Assembly (NCBI RefSeq): GCF_021917145.1
Contig: NC_061065.1
Location: 14,228,394-14,292,393 of the forward strand
DNA: 64,000 nucleotides
Source: Hypomesus transpacificus
Lineage: Eukaryota; Chordata; Actinopteri; Osmeriformes; Osmeridae
Direction of reading: 5' to 3'
The position numbers were made by a program, and so were the translations under genes. Below the pieces are notes generated by a model. That model made no database searches. It was given only the letters and a program-made list of their open reading frames with translations, and had not been told where the DNA came from. Positions 61,001 through 64,000 of this stretch are shown here, one piece after another (the stretch's first letter is position 1; every line of letters begins with the position of its first letter).

Positions 61001-63976
61001 CTGATCACTTAGAGAGGGAAAACATCCACATGTTGTACCGGCGAATGTCACTCAGGTCATTGCCTCTGCCTACCTGTCTGTCTGTCTTTCAAATGGAGCT
61101 GTCTGTCCGACTGCCCGTCCATCTGACTGACTCTCTGTCTGTCTGTCTGTCTGGAACAAGGCCAGAGCCAAGGAATCTTAGCACCCAAATGACTACAATA
61201 ACAATCCGTTAGACTCGGTCTCTATTACACACACACACACACACACACATCCAAGCACCGCACACACGCACGGAAAGAAGGAGTCCCAGGTGTTAGCATA
61301 GCTAATGAAGCGTAGCGCCACCTGGTATTCAGAATAATGACCTGTGACACACACCTATCTCTATCAAACATCTGTCTACTACAAGGGCAGGGAGGGGGAG
61401 AGAGGGAGGGTAGGGGGGAGGAAGAGGAAGGGGGGTAAAAAAAAAAATATACATTGGAGAGGAGAGTTGGAGAGGCATCCGTACAGGGGACGACCCAGAT
61501 GAAGGGTGGGGTGGACAGGGAGGAGAGGTGGGGAGGGTGGGGTGGGGTGGACAGGGAGGAGAGGTGGGGAGGGTGGGGTGGGGTGGACAGGGAGGAGAGG
61601 TGGAGAGGGTGGGGTGGACAGGGAGGAGAGGTGGGGAGGGTGGGGGCAGAGAGAGAGGGTGGACAGACACACAGGGAGCGTCCAGGCGGGCCCCCGCTGA
61701 GGGAGGGAGGGAGGAGGGCTCGTACCCTCGGCGTACTGGAGCAGCAGGAAGACGGTGTCTTCGGAGACGACGAACTTCCTCAGCCTCACCATGTGGGGCA
61801 CGGAGTGAGGCATGATGGTCCGCTTGGTCCTCCCACACTCGCTGCTCTTCCTCAGGCCCTGGGGAAGTGGGGGGGGGGGGGGGATTATGGGACGGGGGGA
61901 AGTTAGGGACACGGGGGAGGTGAGGGAGGAGGAAGAGGATGGAGGGGAAAGAGGGGGAAGAAAGGGTGAGAGAAGGAAGAGAAGGGGTGAGAAGTTGGCC
62001 CGGCGACATTAGAGGGGTCGACAGCGGAGGGGAAAATGAAGGAGAAAGGCGACATTAACATCAACAAGCCCCACGTTCTCCCTGCCAACCCAACCCAAGC
62101 TGCCTAAGTATCCATCAAGCCACATACAGCGGGCGACGCATAAACACATCCACGAATCAATCCATCTCGGTTATTTTCGAAGACCTCAGAAGGTAGTGGA
62201 GTGTGTGTGCACGTGCCCGCACTCTGCGTTGGCATCTGGCACACGTGGGGTGAGCAGGAGAGCTGACAGGGACAGGACCATTAGAATCAATTACGCAGGT
62301 CACACACACACACACACACACACAGGGACTTATGGCAGCCAATGCACATGCACACAAACACATCAACACTTACTTTGAGAATAAACGTCTCCTGTGTCCT
62401 CTTGTCCATGACCAGAAGAACCTGGGAAGATAAGGCAGGTCCATCAACTGGCAGATGATCCAGGAGATGTTACAGAGACAATACAGGCACTAGGACCCAG
62501 CAGGACACCATCTCACCCCCGGTTGTCTACGTATGTGTAACGTTGGTGTTGGTCAACTTCTATCCTCTTCTAATCTCTCCCACCCACCCTCCCACCTTCC
62601 CTCCCCTCCCTCCCTCCCACCCTCCCTCCCTCCCTCCCTCCCTCTTCTCGTTGACATCTTCATTCCCTCCTCCTTCAACTCCCCTTTTCTCTCTGACATC
62701 TCCATTCCTCATGCTCACTCTCTCAGGGGAGAGCTACAGCATATGCGGGTGTGTGCGCGCGTGCGTGTGTGCGTGTGTATGTGCGTAACAGATCAAGAAT
62801 CACGGTGCATCTGTGTGTGCGTGTGTGTGCCTCTGTGACCCTGAGTGGGCCCCAAACAGGTGCAAGCTAAATGGATATGAATGGAGTTGTGAGTAAACAG
62901 AGAGCCGGCGCTAGCCAGGACGCTAATATAATTAAGGCACCAACATCAGGGGTGGGGGAGGAGGAGAGAGAGGGGGGGGGGGGGGGGGGGGGAGCGCGAG
63001 GCACAGGGGTGAGGAGCTCTGCCCAGCTGTCCCCTCTGTCCCCCATTAAAAGTGGAAAGAAGGAAGTGGAGGAGAGGACTCTGTGGTTGAGCGTCTGGTA
63101 CACGAAGCGCCGCCATCTCCCGGGACAGGGAACTGACACCCAGGCCACCGGTCGTAGTTCTTCAGGCCGCTGACTCGTGTCTACATTCATTACCTTTTCC
63201 ATTGTGTGGAACTACAACATCCAGCAGTGTGCGCTAGCCCTGTGTCAATATTCCCTCAGTGTTATCTTGCGCGGGAGCGGTGTGTGTCGTGTCGAGCATC
63301 ATTGATTCAGCGCTGCGAGCGTTGATGTCCGATCTGCCTTGCCAAGTCATTTCATGCTCCGGTGGCGAGCTACTTTGTCGACAGCTGTTTGAGAGGAACG
63401 GCGACCTGCGCTGACCTTGTGACACCCCCCTTACGACCCAACAAATACACTTAGACACACACACACGCGCGCGCGCGAGCAGGCACACACGGAGCATGTC
63501 AATATCTTGTCTAACCTTGTCGATAACGCCCAGGACTCTGTAGGCTGTCAGCTCCTCCGCTGGACTCTGCTGTCCCCCCCTGCTGGTGGGAGCGGAGCAC
63601 TGCTGCCCCATCGCCTGTCACAAGCAAACAGGACACGTCACCTCATTCAATGCAACAAATAGTAACTGAAATAGAATTATAATGTCGTTTTCACGCGGTT
63701 TCTTCTCATCTCGAAGTTTGCGATGGGCGGAATTTGATTTCGAGTCGAATGACTCGTGACATTTTCTGTCAAAATAACGATCTTAGTGTTTTCCCTTTTT
63801 TTGTATTGTTTGTATAACCGGTAGCCAATAGGATTGTCTGTAGCTACTCACCACTGCCTGCATTGACCCTTGACCCATGCTGCTTCTCAGGTGCTGGCTG
63901 GATATCTGCTCGGCACGCATCAAGTACTCAGCAGTCCGCCTCTTGACCGCTTCACGCCTCGTGGGGCTGGCCTCGC
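57941..63976 (-). CDS. rps6kc1: rps6kc1, ribosomal protein S6 kinase delta-1 (partial, six internal exons)
   Basis: Exons 63852-63976, 63516-63614, 62374-62421, 61726-61858, 59095-60732 and 57941-58030 join in frame to about 711 codons. RPS6KC1 is a PX-MIT-kinase-like protein of endosomal membranes that binds sphingosine kinase 1 and PRDX3. Visible are the end of the MIT helix region (REAVKRRTAEYLMRAEQIS), the start of the kinase-like region (YRVLGVIDKVLLVMDKRTQE, then TFILKGLRKSS), a hinge-like VFLLLQYAEGGKLWSHIGKFL, a long Ser/Glu-rich insert with EEECTNSYLTLCNEYEQEK and SPMEFF-like TPMEFFRIDSKDSA, and VVCRDLNPNNILLNQKG. The last exon has HVELTYFCSWSEVEES where active kinases have DFG, so it is a predicted pseudokinase. 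The PX domain (right of the window) and the C-terminal kinase lobe are missing. Confidence 0.95.
58031..58886. other. rps6kc1 intron, proximal part
   Basis: Intron sequence between the exon at 58030 and the SINE. It has GCTAGC/TTAGC-rich unique DNA and short CA tracts; no exon is seen. Confidence 0.8.
58887..59079 (+). mobile_element. tRNA-derived SINE, plus orientation, next to an rps6kc1 donor
   Basis: Full-length. A-box region TGGCTGAGCGG at 58896-58906, B-box GGTTCGATTCC at 58940-58950, the body TTGTGTCCTTGGGAAAGG, tail GCTCTGGATAAGAGCGTCTG and a terminal AATGTAATGTAA. The head keeps Leu-tRNA-like features (TAGTAATC, GGTTCGATTCC), but there is no intact acceptor stem, so it is not a tRNA gene. 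It is antisense to rps6kc1 and ends 15 bp from the donor at 59094. Confidence 0.93.
59095..60732 (-). CDS. rps6kc1: rps6kc1 large exon
   Basis: 1638 bp, acceptor CTGCCCAG, donor AAAG/GTGTGG. It starts GKLWSHIGKFLRSSTPEDSF as in human and ends VVCRDLNPNNILLNQKG. In between are conserved islands (EEECTNSYLTLCNEYEQEK, TPMEFFRIDSKDSAGEVAG, ESVPVISFKEASVEDEAQPP, DLLVNLPG) separated by Gly/Ser/Glu/Pro-rich filler, much of it GC-rich third positions. GC richness leaves long antisense and shifted frames that are not genes. Confidence 0.96.
60733..61725. other. rps6kc1 intron with GGGGTGG minisatellite
   Basis: About 1 kb. A run of T at 60850-60867, CA tracts at 60888-60902 and 61228-61248, CTGT tetranucleotides around 61076-61152, and a purine-rich minisatellite at 61500-61640 (about four copies of GGTGGGGTGGACAGGGAGGA). 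No exon seen. Confidence 0.8.
61726..61858 (-). CDS. rps6kc1: rps6kc1 exon, kinase N-lobe-like segment
   Basis: Encodes GLRKSSECGRTKRTIMPHSV followed by PHMVRLRKFVVSEDTVFLLL and QYAE. Donor GAGG/GTACGA, acceptor ACTTCCCCAG. Matches the human segment with conserved KGLRKSS, IIP and LLLQ/LVLQ-A-E-G. Confidence 0.95.
62374..62421 (-). CDS. rps6kc1: rps6kc1 48-bp exon
   Basis: Sixteen in-frame codons VLLVMDKRTQETFILK, phase 0 on both sides, acceptor TCTTCCCAG and donor AAA/GTAAGT. Human has LLVMDTRTEETFILK. The FILK lysine sits where active kinases have their ATP lysine. Confidence 0.95.
62422..63515. other. rps6kc1 intron
   Basis: 1.1 kb with CCCTCC-rich pyrimidine sequence at 62580-62645, GT/GC-GT tracts at 62750-62830, a G22-class run at about 62971-62992 and GC-rich CGCG repeats at 63465-63478. 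No exon recognised. Confidence 0.8.
63516..63614 (-). CDS. rps6kc1: rps6kc1 exon at the start of the kinase-like region
   Basis: Encodes AMGQQCSAPTSRGGQQSPAE and ELTAYRVLGVIDK. The last ten residues match the human VLGVIDKV motif. The donor AAG/GTTAGA is a weaker GTTAG type. Confidence 0.93.
63852..63976 (-). CDS. rps6kc1: rps6kc1 exon, end of MIT region
   Basis: Encodes GEASPTRREAVKRRTAEYLM and RAEQISSQHLRSSMGQGSMQ. The helical REAVKRRTAEYLMRAE pattern is typical of the last MIT helix. In gene sense the acceptor is a C-run followed by CAG/GC, and the run extends to the window edge. Confidence 0.9.
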
Positions 63977-63978
63977 CT

Positions 63979-64000
63979 GGGGGGGGGGGGGGGGGGGGGG
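63979..64000. repeat. G homopolymer at the window edge
   Basis: At least 22 consecutive G on the plus strand up to the last base. In rps6kc1 sense this is a C-run forming the polypyrimidine tract of the exon at 63976. Confidence 0.9.

Overview
The window is eukaryotic and almost certainly a ray-finned (teleost) fish. Its genes are split into many short exons with GT-AG introns. Their products match vertebrate proteins over their full length, and tRNA-derived SINEs and an L2-type LINE with the typical fish tail are present. Dinucleotide, minisatellite and homopolymer repeats are unusually dense. The species cannot be fixed from the sequence.

Layout from left to right. (1) 1-6.5 kb, minus strand: part of scml4, a Polycomb-type Scm-like gene. 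It has two exons typical of the family (AT-hook region and a TPEPD/PQDAAT block) and an upstream exon encoding a diverged MBT repeat; the 3' half (SAM domain) is off the left edge. (2) 11.4-20.1 kb, minus: complete sec63 (20 coding exons, 757 aa), the J-domain subunit of the ER translocon. (3) 20.5-22.7 kb, minus: complete iyd (5 exons, 288 aa), iodotyrosine deiodinase. (4) 24.1-39.2 kb, plus: complete ppp1r14c (4 exons, 141 aa), a PKC-activated PP1 inhibitor with a 10.4-kb first intron, a 33-bp microexon and a 2.4-kb 3' UTR. (5) 39.2-46.4 kb: intergenic, with LINE remnants. (6) 46.4-49.7 kb, plus: two candidate first coding exons of an unidentified gene, both ending in the same splice phase. 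(7) 49.7-57.9 kb: no recognisable coding sequence; two minisatellites, a SINE and a 100-N assembly gap. (8) 57.9-64.0 kb, minus: six internal exons of rps6kc1 (MIT region, start of kinase region, long acidic insert, catalytic-loop-like segment). The N-terminal PX part is off the right edge, and the C-terminal kinase exons were not found.

The genes do not form one pathway. In human, SCML4/SEC63 (6q21), IYD/PPP1R14C (6q25) and RPS6KC1 (1q32) lie in three places, so the window is mainly informative for synteny. iyd and ppp1r14c are divergent and share a 1.4-kb intergenic region; iyd and sec63 are tandem and only about 0.5 kb apart.

The most unusual signal is repeat expansion at splice sites. 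A 47-bp minisatellite in scml4 has copied an exon-intron boundary ten times. A 19-bp G6-containing array of about 32 units ends 15 bp before a sec63 acceptor. (TG)n tracts sit on many sec63 splice sites. The ppp1r14c microexon follows a hexanucleotide repeat, and a SINE lies 15 bp from an rps6kc1 donor. No prokaryotic-type system, CRISPR array or virus was seen.
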